64,000 nt of DNA from Clostridiales bacterium UBA7568 (GCA_002479075.1 DLLG01000010.1:1-64000), one strand, 5' to 3'. Positions 44,410-53,286 are shown, counted from the stretch's first letter. Program-made: numbers and translations. The notes: generated by a model from the letters alone, not told the origin.

Positions 44410-45300
44410 TTATTGAGGATTATTGCTTGAAAATTCTTTCAGCTTTGCGAAATAAGCGTCGAGATCCTTTGCCTTTTCAATCTTTCTGGGCTGGGGACGG
44501 GGCTTGTCCGCAGGACGCTTATAGACCGGTCTTTCCGCTTCGCGAGGAGCGGAGGTGCGATAGGAGGAGGGCTTTTTGCCGCCTCTGCGATTGCCGCTTC
44601 TGCGGTCTCTTTTTTCGCCGCTTTTGCGGGCTTCGAATTTAGCAGCTGTCTCTTCTGTGGGCTTTTCCGTGCCCTCCGGGTAGATGACGACGCGTCTGTT
44701 GCTGTCAGAGCCGACGGAGTTTGTCGAAACGCCTTCAATTCCCTGAACCTGCGCGTGAATAATTCTGCGCTCATATGCGTTCATCGGGTCAAGAGTTACG
44801 CTTCTGCCTGTCTTTTTAACCTTCTGTGCCATTCTGTCTGCCAGGGCGCGGAGCGTCTGCTCTCTTTTTTCTCTGTAATTTTCAATATCAACGGAGATGC
44901 GTGTATATTTGCGCTCGTCCGTTTCTTTTTTGTTTGCAGCGAGGTTGACAAGATACTGGAAAGCGTCAAGGGTGTCGCCGTGGTGACCGATGAGCAAGCC
45001 TGCGCCCGCGCCTGTGATTTCCATAAGCGCTTCGCCGTTGCCGTCGTCGTGAATTATGACCTCCGCGTCAAGGCAAAGGTCCTTGATAAGTGTCTGAGCG
45101 AAATTTCTTGCAGCCTCAAGAGGCTTGAATACATATATTACTTTAACCGTTGCGAGGGTGCTGCCGATGCCGAGAAATCCCTTTTTCGGCTCCTCAATCA
45201 CTTCGTATGTGACGCCGCTTTCGTCCGTGCCGAGCTGTTCGGCGCCGCTACGGACGGCTTCCTCAACGGTTTTTGCCTGAACCGTTATTTCCTTTTTCAT
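44410..45300 (-). CDS. khpB: RNA-binding protein KhpB/Jag (EloR)
   Basis: A 296-aa protein with the Jag-N domain (residues 1-50, EEAVRSGAEQLG and KGFLGIGS), a KH domain around 80-150 (GAGAGLLIGHHGDTLDAFQYL in part) and an R3H domain around 155-215 (MNAYERRIIH). A long, basic, disordered tail follows (Arg/Lys/Pro-rich, about 215-296). KhpB pairs with KhpA to bind RNA and regulate cell elongation in Bacillota. It is 30 bp downstream of yidC, as is usual. Confidence 0.95.
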   Translation of the reverse strand: MKKEITVQAKTVEEAVRSGAEQLGTDESGVTYEVIEEPKKGFLGIGSTLATVKVIYVFKPLEAARNFAQTLIKDLCLDAEVIIHDDGNGEALMEITGAGAGLLIGHHGDTLDAFQYLVNLAANKKETDERKYTRISVDIENYREKREQTLRALADRMAQKVKKTGRSVTLDPMNAYERRIIHAQVQGIEGVSTNSVGSDSNRRVVIYPEGTEKPTEETAAKFEARKSGEKRDRRSGNRRGGKKPSSYRTSAPREAERPVYKRPADKPRPQPRKIEKAKDLDAYFAKLKEFSSNNPQ

Positions 45301-45330
45301 TGTTTGAAACTATTCCTTTTGAATGAATGA

Positions 45331-46509
45331 TTATTTTTTCTTTTTGTTTTCGGAGCCACTGTTTTTCGGTTTTGCGGGCTCTATCGCCGACGGACGACTT
45401 TCCATCATATCGTCGTCATCATCGTCGTCTTCCTCTGTAACTGCGGAAGCGTCATCCTCATCGTCAAAATCTTCAAGATAAGGAGAATTTGCGCGACCTT
45501 CGTCATAATCCGGCTCTTTTTCATAAGCTGTCTTTCCTTTGAGCTCTGCGATTGCAGCCTTGACGTCTTCTTCCGTGTATGACGGAACGGGCATCGCTTT
45601 ATAAAGGATGAACTGCTGGAGAGTACCGAGGATAGAATTGAAGATCCAGTAAATGCCGAGAGCGGCGGGAGCGATGAATGCGATGAAGAGAGACATTGCA
45701 GGTCCGAAGAAATCCATTATTTTCATCGTCGGGTTATTCTGCTGAGCCTGCTGCATAGGCTGATAAGTGAACTTTCTTGTCAGCTTCATAGAAGCGAAGG
45801 ATACGCCGAAGTTGAGGAACGGAATCAGACCGATCAGGAAGCCTTCAAGAGACTTGAACATTTCTGTTATGCTGGGGACGCCTGTAAGGAAGCCCTTGAG
45901 ACCGAAGAGGTCAAAGTTCGGAAGTCCTTTTTCAAACGCCGCGCTGAACCCTGCGAGAAGAGTTTCCGCATCTGCCTGATACGCCTCTGTTGTCTGGAGG
46001 AAGTGTCCGAAGCTGGAGATAGTTGCTTTGAGAGTGTCTCCGCTGAGCTGCGAAAGTCTGCCGAGGAGAGCAAGCTCTTTATAGCCGCCTGTGCTGACGT
46101 CGTAATATTTATACAAAGCTTCTACAAGCGTTCCGTCCATTCCGACAACGTAACGGAGGGGATTTATGATTATCTGATAAAGAAGGATGATTATGATGAG
46201 CTGAACGAGCATAGGAAGGCAACCGCCTGCGGGATTATAGCCCTCGGTCTGATACATTTCCATTATCTCGTTCTGCATCTTCTGCTGGGTTTTTTGATCG
46301 TTTCTGCCCTTATATTTTCTTCTTATTGCTTCTTCCTTCGGGCGCATCTTTGCCTGACGGATAGAGTTCTTCTGCTGCTTTATTCCGAAAGGCAGAAGAA
46401 GTATTTTAATCATTACGGCGAACAGGAGAAGACCGAAAAGGTAGTTACCGCCGCAGATATTCGAGAAAAACCCGAGTATCATTCCGAAAAATTTGTTAAT
46501 AAAGTTCAT
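45331..46509 (-). CDS. yidC: Membrane protein insertase YidC/Oxa1 (SpoIIIJ type)
   Basis: A 392-aa YidC. Five membrane segments surround the cytoplasmic hairpin (about residues 40-70, KQQKNSIRQAKMRPKEEAIRRKY in part). The extracellular loop between the second and third core helices is longer than in Bacillus. The C-terminal tail (about 330-392) is extremely acidic, with a run of Asp, and ends in lysines. There is no evident lipobox. It inserts Sec-dependent and independent membrane proteins; the SpoIIIJ role in spores is plausible. Confidence 0.96.
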   Translation of the reverse strand: MNFINKFFGMILGFFSNICGGNYLFGLLLFAVMIKILLLPFGIKQQKNSIRQAKMRPKEEAIRRKYKGRNDQKTQQKMQNEIMEMYQTEGYNPAGGCLPMLVQLIIIILLYQIIINPLRYVVGMDGTLVEALYKYYDVSTGGYKELALLGRLSQLSGDTLKATISSFGHFLQTTEAYQADAETLLAGFSAAFEKGLPNFDLFGLKGFLTGVPSITEMFKSLEGFLIGLIPFLNFGVSFASMKLTRKFTYQPMQQAQQNNPTMKIMDFFGPAMSLFIAFIAPAALGIYWIFNSILGTLQQFILYKAMPVPSYTEEDVKAAIAELKGKTAYEKEPDYDEGRANSPYLEDFDDEDDASAVTEEDDDDDDDMMESRPSAIEPAKPKNSGSENKKKK

Positions 46510-46527
46510 TAAACTTTCTCCTATTAT

Positions 46528-46779
46528 TTAGTTTACGTCTGCGGAGTCGTCCTTTTTCTTTTTCCTACGTTTCGGGACGGGGTCATACCCGCCTCGGCTG
46601 AAAGGGTTGCAGCGCAGGATGCGCCAAAGAGTCAGCCCGAGACCGCATATAAAACCCCACTCGCTGAAAGCCTCTATCGCATATTGCGAGCAGGTTGGCG
46701 AAAAACGGCAGCACGGCGGCTTGAGCGGTGAAATGAGCCTTTGATACAGCTTTACGAAAAAGATGCCGATACGTCTCAT
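46528..46779 (-). CDS. yidD: Membrane protein insertion efficiency factor YidD
   Basis: An 83-aa YidD with the conserved YQRLISPLKPPCCRFSPTCS start (given in part) and CNPFSRGGYDPVP near the end; a basic tail follows. YidD assists YidC-dependent insertion. It overlaps rnpA by 4 bp (ATGA) and precedes yidC by 18 bp. Confidence 0.97.
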   Translation of the reverse strand: MRRIGIFFVKLYQRLISPLKPPCCRFSPTCSQYAIEAFSEWGFICGLGLTLWRILRCNPFSRGGYDPVPKRRKKKKDDSADVN

Positions 46780-47165
46780 TTCTGCTCACCGCTTGCAAAC
46801 ATTTTGAGCTTTCCGAAGGTATAAAGCAGGTCCTCGTATATGTCCGTCGATTTTGCGTCTGCCGCAGATTGCTTTGCCGCAAGAACGATGAGAAAGCCCT
46901 TTTTTATATCGTTTTTCTTTTCAAGACTTTGGTACGCCGCGCGGATTATGCGCTTTATGCGCGACCTTGTAACCGCTCCTCCCGTTTTCTTTGAAACCGC
47001 AAGTCCGACACGGTTTATCTTCTTTTTGAGCGGGTTTGCACGGGCGAGCCGTGCAGCGTGGTAATCGGTTAATACATATACCACGATATGTCTGCCAAAG
47101 GCCTTCTGACCTTTGACATATGCCTTTTTATAAAGGTGATTTTCGGAAATTGCCGTGACTTTCAC
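46776..47165 (-). CDS. rnpA: Ribonuclease P protein component
   Basis: A 129-aa RnpA. It shows the RNR-like region (VSKKTGGAVTRSRIKRIIRAAY in part) that binds RNase P RNA and the N-terminal FxxAYxxG element (KKAYVKGQKAFGRHIVVYV in part). It works with rnpB RNA to mature tRNA 5' ends. GGAGG precedes the ATG. A hairpin between rpmH and rnpA probably lowers read-through. Confidence 0.97.
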   Translation of the reverse strand: MKVTAISENHLYKKAYVKGQKAFGRHIVVYVLTDYHAARLARANPLKKKINRVGLAVSKKTGGAVTRSRIKRIIRAAYQSLEKKNDIKKGFLIVLAAKQSAADAKSTDIYEDLLYTFGKLKMFASGEQK

Positions 47166-47198
47166 ATAAACCTCCGATGCGAAAAGCGGAAAACCTCC

Positions 47199-47233
47199 GC
47201 TAAAAAATTAAAGCCTATGTCAAGCCACAGGCT
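47199..47233 (-). terminator. Partial terminator between rpmH and rnpA
   Basis: AGCCTGTG-N6-CATAGGCT on the minus strand followed by TTAATTTTTT. Confidence 0.65.
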
Positions 47234-47250
47234 TTTTGTTGATTTACAGA

Positions 47251-47385
47251 TCAATATGAAAGGCGAGCTCTGCCTTTAGCGCGTCTTCTCTTGAGTACCT
47301 TGCGGCCGTTAGCTGTACGCATTCTCTTGCGGAAGCCGTGCTCCTTTTCTCTCTGTATTTTCTTGGGCTGATAAGTTCTGAGCAT
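47251..47385 (-). CDS. rpmH: Ribosomal protein bL34
   Basis: A 44-aa L34 reading MLRTYQPKKIQREKEHGFRK and continuing RMRTANGRKVLKRRRAKGRARLSY, the full conserved sequence. The ATG at 47385 is 5 bp after an ATG that is immediately followed by TAA; GGAGG lies upstream. It heads the rpmH-rnpA-yidD-yidC-khpB-mnmE block, normally adjacent to dnaA and oriC; here the opposite-strand neighbour is an amidase. Confidence 0.98.
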   Translation of the reverse strand: MLRTYQPKKIQREKEHGFRKRMRTANGRKVLKRRRAKGRARLSY

Positions 47386-47459
47386 TACATTGCACCTCCT
47401 CTGCGGAATTTAAAGCGGCAATTTTCCTGCATAGGCATATTGCCACAATTACAAGGTCC

Positions 47460-47489
47460 ATTATACACGCAAAAACGGGGTTTTGTCAA
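47460..47489 (-). promoter_or_regulatory. SigA promoter of rpmH
   Basis: TTGACA-N18-TATAAT on the minus strand, with a leader of about 65 nt. Confidence 0.75.
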
Positions 47490-47579
47490 TAGTTATTTGC
47501 AGTTTTTTCAGTTTTTTGAGTGACGCAAACGGGCTTTCTTTCATATTATTAAGAAGATACGTGTTTTACGGAGGACAAA

Positions 47580-48149
47580 ATGGCTATAAAAATCTTCATA
47601 GATCAGGGACACAATCCCGAAAATCCGAACGCGGGAGCGGAGGGCAGCGGTTACAGAGAGCAGGACCTCGTTTACGAGATCGGCGTGCAGCTGGCGGCTC
47701 TCCTGAATTCGGATCCGAATTTTGAGGCGAGGCTTTCGCGCAATTCTCCGGATGAAATCCTCGGAACGAGCGTTGCGTCGTCCCTTGCGGCGAGGGTCAA
47801 CGCGGCAAACGACTGGGGTGCCGACTACTTCATATCGATACACGCAAACGCCTCCGACATCCCGACGGCGACCGGCACAGAGGGCTTCGTTTATTCGACA
47901 TCGTCCGAAGCATACCCGCTTGCGGTTGATATTGTTTCCGGAATAAGCGAGGCGACGGGAATTCCGGACAGGGGCGTTTTCGCCCGCCCGAGTCTTTACG
48001 TCCTGCGGAAAACCAAAATGCCCGCAACGCTTATAGAAACCGGGTTTATAACGACGCAGTCCGAGGCGGATCTGCTCAAAAATTCGCCGGAGCTTTTCGC
48101 GCAGGGAATGTATAACGGGATACGCAGATATTTCGGGTTTGAAAACTGA
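47580..48149 (+). CDS. N-acetylmuramoyl-L-alanine amidase (Amidase_3), no signal peptide
   Basis: A 189-aa Amidase_3 catalytic domain alone. The zinc ligands are seen as DQGHNP (His 11), the Glu at YREQDLVYE and ISIHAN, and the catalytic glutamate in LIETGF. It cleaves the amide bond between MurNAc and the peptide. There is no signal peptide or cell-wall binding repeat, so it may be exported by another route or act in sporulation like CwlD. ATG follows GGAGG. A strong terminator follows. Confidence 0.93.
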   Translation: MAIKIFIDQGHNPENPNAGAEGSGYREQDLVYEIGVQLAALLNSDPNFEARLSRNSPDEILGTSVASSLAARVNAANDWGADYFISIHANASDIPTATGTEGFVYSTSSEAYPLAVDIVSGISEATGIPDRGVFARPSLYVLRKTKMPATLIETGFITTQSEADLLKNSPELFAQGMYNGIRRYFGFEN

Positions 48150-48189
48150 AAACAGAGTGCCGGCGCGGTGCGTCGGCACTCTGTTTTTT
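48150..48189. terminator. Bidirectional terminator after the amidase gene
   Basis: AACAGAGTGCCGGCGC...GCGTCGGCACTCTGTT stem with T runs. Confidence 0.9.
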
Positions 48190-48931
48190 AATATTTGGGA
48201 GTCGGACGGTAGTTTTCGAAAATTACGCCGTCCGAATATTTCTGATCCACATCCGGCTCGCGCGAGGTCCAGGTGAAAAGCATTGTTCCTTTTTTCAGCA
48301 GTCCTCTGACGTGCTTCGGAAGCGGCACGTTTTTATATGCAATGAAGTCCGGCTTGTTCAAAAAAGAGAAGCGACAGGAGGAGAGAAGCGAAGCGACAAT
48401 CTTTTTCTGTCCCGGAATGTAATCCGAAATCTCCGACGCAAGCTGACCGCGACAGATGTGCGGCGCCTTTTTGCGGAACCTGTTGACTATAAACGGATTG
48501 AAGGATTCAATGCAGAAGTTGCCTTCAAAGCCGGCAAGGATTTTTATCGCTTTATCGCAGAGCTCGTCGTTGCGGCGACCGGTTTTCAGCTCGACTATAA
48601 GCGGGGCCTTTGTCCCTCTGAAAATGTCAAGCACCTCGGTAAAGAGCGGGATGTGTTCGTCCGTGCCGAGGAGACTCAGCTTTTTCAGCTCGTCATAATC
48701 AAGCGAATCGACGCGTGCGTCAACTCCGCAGACGCGTTTCAGATCATCGTCGTGAAAGACGACGACCTGCCCGTCCTTTGAAAGCTGAATATCAAATTCC
48801 GTGCCGTAGCCCGCTTCCGCGGAAAGACGGAAAGCGGCGACGGAATTTTCCGGAATTCCGTTTGCTATATCGTGCAGACCGCGATGAGCATAGTTTACGC
48901 GGGTGAAAATGCTTTTATCAATCTTCCGCAT
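48188..48931 (-). CDS. Glycerophosphodiester phosphodiesterase
   Basis: A 247-aa GDPD-family TIM barrel. The active-site pattern is present: AHRGLHD...PENSVAAF, then EFDIQLSKDGQVVVFHDD. It hydrolyses glycerophosphodiesters to glycerol-3-phosphate and an alcohol. ATG 48931 is preceded by GGAGG and overlaps the upstream MFS gene by 14 bp, so the two are coupled. There is no signal peptide, so the enzyme is cytosolic. Confidence 0.93.
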   Translation of the reverse strand: MRKIDKSIFTRVNYAHRGLHDIANGIPENSVAAFRLSAEAGYGTEFDIQLSKDGQVVVFHDDDLKRVCGVDARVDSLDYDELKKLSLLGTDEHIPLFTEVLDIFRGTKAPLIVELKTGRRNDELCDKAIKILAGFEGNFCIESFNPFIVNRFRKKAPHICRGQLASEISDYIPGQKKIVASLLSSCRFSFLNKPDFIAYKNVPLPKHVRGLLKKGTMLFTWTSREPDVDQKYSDGVIFENYRPTPKY

Positions 48932-50333
48932 CGAGCGCCTCCAGACCCTTCGCATTTGCCAGCTTCTTTGCCTTTATGTTTTTGACGAGCAGGATGAACA
49001 CGGCAGTGCTGAGCGCAAGCAGAACGGACGCATATATCGGCAGTGCGCCCCAGACTTTGAATCTGAAAAGAATCAGTCCGACGAGGACGGGGGTCAGCGT
49101 CTGAGCCGACATACTTGCGGCGTAATAATAGCCTGTGAATTTTCCGATCTGCTTCGAAGAGCAGAGCTCAACGACCATCGGGAAGGAGCAGTTATGAACA
49201 AGAGCCATTCCGTAGCCCTTGATGACCCAGATTGCATAAAGTATTATCGGGAATGCCTTTTCGCCGTTTTCGCCGACGACCTCTGTCCCGGGCTTGACGA
49301 AAGTCATAAGGAGCATTGCGACGAACGCAAGCGAAAGTCCGGAGGAGACTGTCCATTTTCTGCCGATTTTATCTGCAATATATCCGGCTGTCGCAAATCC
49401 GACGACAGAGGCAAGTCCGCCGATGATCGTCAGGATCATAGTTGCGCTGGATTTCGAGTCGAGATAATAAATAACGTAGTTTCCGATGTAAGTGCCGATG
49501 GCATTGTCTGCCATAAACCAGAGTGCCTCCGCACCGAGGATTGCAAGGAGCATATTTCTGTTTTTCTTTGACATTTTTCCGTCGTCCGTGACGGCGTCCG
49601 CAATGGCAGCGGCACGTTCACCCTCTGCCAACTGATCTTTCATCTCTTCAACGACCTTGTTTTCCTTGATTGTCAGGAACAGGACGAAGGCGGAGATCGT
49701 CATAAGCAGGGAAGCAACTACGAACGGGATTTCGATTATCCAGAGCTTATCGGATCTGTCCGCAACGTTTATATAATCCGAGAGCGGCAGGAAAATGCCG
49801 AGGACGGTTGCAAATGCGCCGCCGATATAGCCCATAATGTTGATTATGCCGTTTGCCTTTGCGCGGAGGGGCTTTGGGGTGATGTCCGGCATAAGGGCAA
49901 CCGCGGGATTCCTGTACATCATCATAAACATAAGCACAATCGCCATAATTATGACCATTCCGGCAACGTTGTTCTTATGGAAAAAGAGCGGGATGAACGG
50001 GAACGCAACTGCGGAGACGAGCGTGCCGACGAGGATATAAGGCATACGTTTTCCGATCGGCGTTGAGGTCTTGTCCGAGAGACTTCCGAAGATCGGCAGA
50101 AGAATCAGCGCGGCGAGGTTGTCGCAAGCCATAATTATGCCGACGAGCCATTGAACATTGAGAATTTTTTCCGGGTCGCCCGCTTTCAGCGCGGCGGAGG
50201 TCATTCCGTACATCTTCTGCGCGAAGATGTCGGTCAGAAACGTCGGACACCAGGAGTCGTAGATCTGCCAGAACAGAAGAATTCCGAAAAACGCAAATCC
50301 GATGAGATAGGTCCGCTTTAAATTCAGCTTCAT
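48918..50333 (-). CDS. MFS transporter (sugar/glycoside-permease-like)
   Basis: A 471-aa major facilitator with about 12 helices and the conserved loop GSLSDKTSTPIGKRMPYI, and a second-half match GYIADKIGRKW. The layout resembles GPH/SUC-type and maltose-type carriers. It is coupled to the GDPD gene (14-bp overlap), so glycerophosphodiesters or a related compound are a possible cargo; this is inference. A palindrome (50368-50383) precedes it. Confidence 0.85.
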   Translation of the reverse strand: MKLNLKRTYLIGFAFFGILLFWQIYDSWCPTFLTDIFAQKMYGMTSAALKAGDPEKILNVQWLVGIIMACDNLAALILLPIFGSLSDKTSTPIGKRMPYILVGTLVSAVAFPFIPLFFHKNNVAGMVIIMAIVLMFMMMYRNPAVALMPDITPKPLRAKANGIINIMGYIGGAFATVLGIFLPLSDYINVADRSDKLWIIEIPFVVASLLMTISAFVLFLTIKENKVVEEMKDQLAEGERAAAIADAVTDDGKMSKKNRNMLLAILGAEALWFMADNAIGTYIGNYVIYYLDSKSSATMILTIIGGLASVVGFATAGYIADKIGRKWTVSSGLSLAFVAMLLMTFVKPGTEVVGENGEKAFPIILYAIWVIKGYGMALVHNCSFPMVVELCSSKQIGKFTGYYYAASMSAQTLTPVLVGLILFRFKVWGALPIYASVLLALSTAVFILLVKNIKAKKLANAKGLEALDAED

Positions 50334-50367
50334 TTGAGAGTACCCGCTTTCGTAAAGATTTATTTTG

Positions 50368-50383
50368 AGCCCCGCGCGGGGCT
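50368..50383 (-). terminator. GC-rich palindrome after the PAP2 gene
   Basis: AGCCCCGCGCGGGGCT; a perfect 16-bp palindrome but with a weak T run, so termination strength is uncertain. Confidence 0.45.
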
Positions 50384-50407
50384 GTTTGCGACTGTCGCTT
50401 CCTCAAA

Positions 50408-51304
50408 TCAGAATATCATTGATTTTCCGAAGGCCTTTTTATATAGCGCATATGTAATCTCGACTACGATAAATCCGACAAGAAATCCGAAGGTGACGTC
50501 TGTCAGATAATGCGCTCCGCAGCAGAGACGGGAAAAGCCCATAATGACCGCCCAGGCCATTGCGCCGAAATAAACGAGAACACGACGGCTCCTTGCTTTT
50601 TCCGAGCTTCCGAGCCAGAGCGGAACGAGCATAAGCAGCGCGGCGTTCGCCGTGTGTCCCGAGGGGAATGATTTTGAGCCGGAGAAGAAATTCGGCTTAT
50701 ACCATTTTGTAAATCCGTCGAGAGAGTTTGCGGCAACGAGTTCTTCAAGGCGTACTCTGCCCCAGACGAGCTTTATTGCCGTTGCCGATATGAGCAGAAC
50801 GCATACGGCCGCCGCCGTAAAGAGCGCGGGCCCGAACAGCCTGCGGACGGCTTTCCTCGGCACGTTTTCGATTATGAACCGTAAAAGCACCGTCAGCACG
50901 ATTATCATAAGGACGATCACAACCCAATGCCCCGCATAGAGTTTTCCGCCGGCGATCGTTTCAATCGTTTTCTCGCTGCCGTATGCCATAAAAGCGGCGG
51001 CGATGAGGGAAAACACGAAAAACAGGATGAGCCTTGTTTTTTCTGTCACCTTGCGGCGGAGACCCCGTTCGACAAAGAGAAACGAAACTGCGCCGAGAAC
51101 GGGCGTTGTCCATCTGCCGATAACCCCCATTATGACGGCGAGGATGTTCGGCGAAAGGGAATATACTCCGTCTTCGCTCTGCGAAAGACCGGAGAGCGAA
51201 CTTGATATTTTCAGGTCATACACCGTGCCGATTGCCATCAGCGCGATAAACACTATCGCCACCGACAGATAAAGCAGGTTCCTTTTCGTTAATAGCCTTT
51301 TCAT
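50408..51304 (-). CDS. PAP2-family membrane phosphatase
   Basis: A 298-aa type 2 phosphatidic-acid phosphatase-like protein with about six helices. The three-part active site is visible: KLVWGRVRL, FPSGH and SRLCCGAHYLTD. It dephosphorylates lipid phosphates such as undecaprenyl pyrophosphate or phosphatidate. ATG 51304 follows AAGGAGG. It lies inside the last 89 bp of the upstream methyltransferase gene, an unusually long same-strand overlap. Confidence 0.9.
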   Translation of the reverse strand: MKRLLTKRNLLYLSVAIVFIALMAIGTVYDLKISSSLSGLSQSEDGVYSLSPNILAVIMGVIGRWTTPVLGAVSFLFVERGLRRKVTEKTRLILFFVFSLIAAAFMAYGSEKTIETIAGGKLYAGHWVVIVLMIIVLTVLLRFIIENVPRKAVRRLFGPALFTAAAVCVLLISATAIKLVWGRVRLEELVAANSLDGFTKWYKPNFFSGSKSFPSGHTANAALLMLVPLWLGSSEKARSRRVLVYFGAMAWAVIMGFSRLCCGAHYLTDVTFGFLVGFIVVEITYALYKKAFGKSMIF

Positions 51305-52157
51305 TCTGAAAGTTTTCCTCCTTTTCAAATACGTATACAGCCATTTTTATAAGCATTTCCCGCAGTCCCGGCAGAAAGGAGAGCGGCGCGAGCCACCTGC
51401 GCAGCGGAATAAATCTTTTATAGACAGGCTTTATGCCAGACGCCGCGATGATTTTCCTAGCCTTTTTAAGAGTCATTTTGTTTATGTACGATATGTGCTT
51501 TTCTCCGTTTTCCGAAACGGATATTTTCAGAGACAGACGCCTTTCCCTGTCCGGAAGGGGCTCTGTCAGAGCTTCGTATGCGCCGATGAGCGTTTTTTCG
51601 CCGTACAGCATATGCACCCAGGGAATGTTTATCGCGTCCGAAAGGTGTGCGCCGTAAGGATGATAATACGGGGGGAAGTTTATATACAATCTTCCGCCGG
51701 GGCGCAGAACACGCATTGCCTCCGAGAGGGCTTTTTCGGGACTGCCGACGTGCTCGAAAAAGTCGTTCATAGTTACGGTGTCAAAGGAGGCGTCTTTGAA
51801 GGGAAGCGACGTTGCGTCTCCCGTGACGAATGAATATCCACCGGAAAAGCCCAGCCTCTCCGCAAGAGCGATCGCCTTTTCTCTGTAATCGGAAACGGCG
51901 TCTATGCCCGTTACGCTTTTTGCGCCGAGGGAAAGAAAATAAAGTGTTTTTCCGCCCTCACCGCAACCGACGTCGAGAACGTCCCTGCCGGAGAACATCT
52001 CCTCCGGGGAAAAGCGCTTTTCATAGCACGATACAGCCGCCGCCCCGCGGGAAAATTCCCATTCGCCATATGTCATACCGCCGCTCGCTTCGTCATTGAA
52101 CGGATGAGAAACGGGAGTAAACCGCCGGTTGAGCCTTAAAAGAGATTTTACGCTCAT
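51216..52157 (-). CDS. SAM-dependent class I methyltransferase
   Basis: A 313-aa methyltransferase with the SAM motif VLDVGCGEGG near residue 60, the acidic loop GIDAVSDY, the GDATSLPFKDASFDTV block and the RVLRPGGRLYINFP strand. Relatives methylate small molecules or glycans. The substrate is unknown. The last 30 codons overlap the PAP2 gene in another frame and look like a run-on past the normal domain end. Confidence 0.88.
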   Translation of the reverse strand: MSVKSLLRLNRRFTPVSHPFNDEASGGMTYGEWEFSRGAAAVSCYEKRFSPEEMFSGRDVLDVGCGEGGKTLYFLSLGAKSVTGIDAVSDYREKAIALAERLGFSGGYSFVTGDATSLPFKDASFDTVTMNDFFEHVGSPEKALSEAMRVLRPGGRLYINFPPYYHPYGAHLSDAINIPWVHMLYGEKTLIGAYEALTEPLPDRERRLSLKISVSENGEKHISYINKMTLKKARKIIAASGIKPVYKRFIPLRRWLAPLSFLPGLREMLIKMAVYVFEKEENFQNEKAINEKEPALSVGGDSVYRADGNRHGV

Positions 52158-52181
52158 AACAGTTTCCTCCCGTTAAAATTT

Positions 52182-53144
52182 TTATTTTGCAAGAGATGCC
52201 GCCGCCGCGCCGATTATGCCTGCGTCGTTTCCGAGCTCGGCTATGCGAACGTCTGTGCGGAGTTTTTTATCCTTTGTATAAACTTCCTTTTCGATAAGCG
52301 GAATGAGCGGGCGAAGGAGGTTTTCCTTCTCTCCGGAAACGCCGCCGCCTATGCAGAGCACTTCGGGCTGAAAGACATTGAGAATGTTTGCGATTCCGCA
52401 GGCGAGATAGCCGAGGTATTCGTTTACGACCTCGGTTGCCGCCCTATCGCCCTTTCTCATTGCGGCAAACGCCGTCTTGCCGCCGACGCGGTTTACATCG
52501 CCCCCGCACATCTCGCGCATAAGAGAATCGGGGCACTGCTCAAACTTCTTTTTCGTTTCGGAGATGAGAGCAGTTGCGGAGCAATAGACTTCAAAGCAGC
52601 CGTGTCTGCCGCAGGTGCAGGGTCTGCCGTCCTTTACGATGACAGTATGCCCGATTTCCGCGCCGCCGTGCGCACAGCCTGTCAGCATTTTTCCGCCGAT
52701 TATGACGCCGCTTCCGACGCCCGTTCCGAGGGTTATCGTTACGGAGGACGACGTTCCCTTTGCCGCTCCTGCGACAGCCTCTCCGTATGCGGCGAGGTTT
52801 GCGTCGTTTCCGATTGTTATCTTTGATTTTTCAACTCCCGAATACTTTGAGAAAAGCTCAACGAGCGGGAAATCGAAGAATTTGATATTGTTTGCGTATT
52901 CGACATAGCCCGTATCGGGGTTTACCGTGCCGGGGCAGGCAATTCCGACTCCGCCGACTGAAAGGATGTCCGTTCCGACCTCCTCGCAAAGCCTTTTGCA
53001 GAGCGCCGCCATATCCTTTATAATCTCCTCTGCCGCCCTGTCTGCAAGGGTCGGGCAGGAGCTCTTTTTTATTATCCTGTAATTTTCATCGACTATACCG
53101 ACAGCGATGTTCGTTCCTCCAAGGTCCACACCGATAGAATACAT
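52182..53144 (-). CDS. ROK-family glucokinase-like sugar kinase
   Basis: A 320-aa ROK kinase. The ATP site is DLGGTNIAVGIV, the middle motif GTGVGSGVIIGG and the zinc motif CTCGRHGCFEVYCS are present, and ITIGNDANLAAYGE carries the catalytic Asp. It lacks the helix-turn-helix of ROK repressors, so it acts as a kinase, most likely for glucose. ATG 53144 follows GGAGG. Its promoter (53184-53212) is canonical. Confidence 0.93.
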   Translation of the reverse strand: MYSIGVDLGGTNIAVGIVDENYRIIKKSSCPTLADRAAEEIIKDMAALCKRLCEEVGTDILSVGGVGIACPGTVNPDTGYVEYANNIKFFDFPLVELFSKYSGVEKSKITIGNDANLAAYGEAVAGAAKGTSSSVTITLGTGVGSGVIIGGKMLTGCAHGGAEIGHTVIVKDGRPCTCGRHGCFEVYCSATALISETKKKFEQCPDSLMREMCGGDVNRVGGKTAFAAMRKGDRAATEVVNEYLGYLACGIANILNVFQPEVLCIGGGVSGEKENLLRPLIPLIEKEVYTKDKKLRTDVRIAELGNDAGIIGAAAASLAK

Positions 53145-53183
53145 ATGAAAAATCCTCCGCATTATGTAGCATATTCAATCTAT

Positions 53184-53212
53184 ATTTTACAGCCGGCAGA
53201 GAGATTTGTCAA
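53184..53212 (-). promoter_or_regulatory. SigA promoter of the ROK kinase gene
   Basis: TTGACA-N17-TAAAAT on the minus strand. Confidence 0.78.
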
Positions 53213-53286
53213 GGGAAGGAGGGCGGGGAAATTGCAGTAAGCGACGAAAAATAAGCCAAAATGACGTTTTTTGCGCCGCAACTCTG

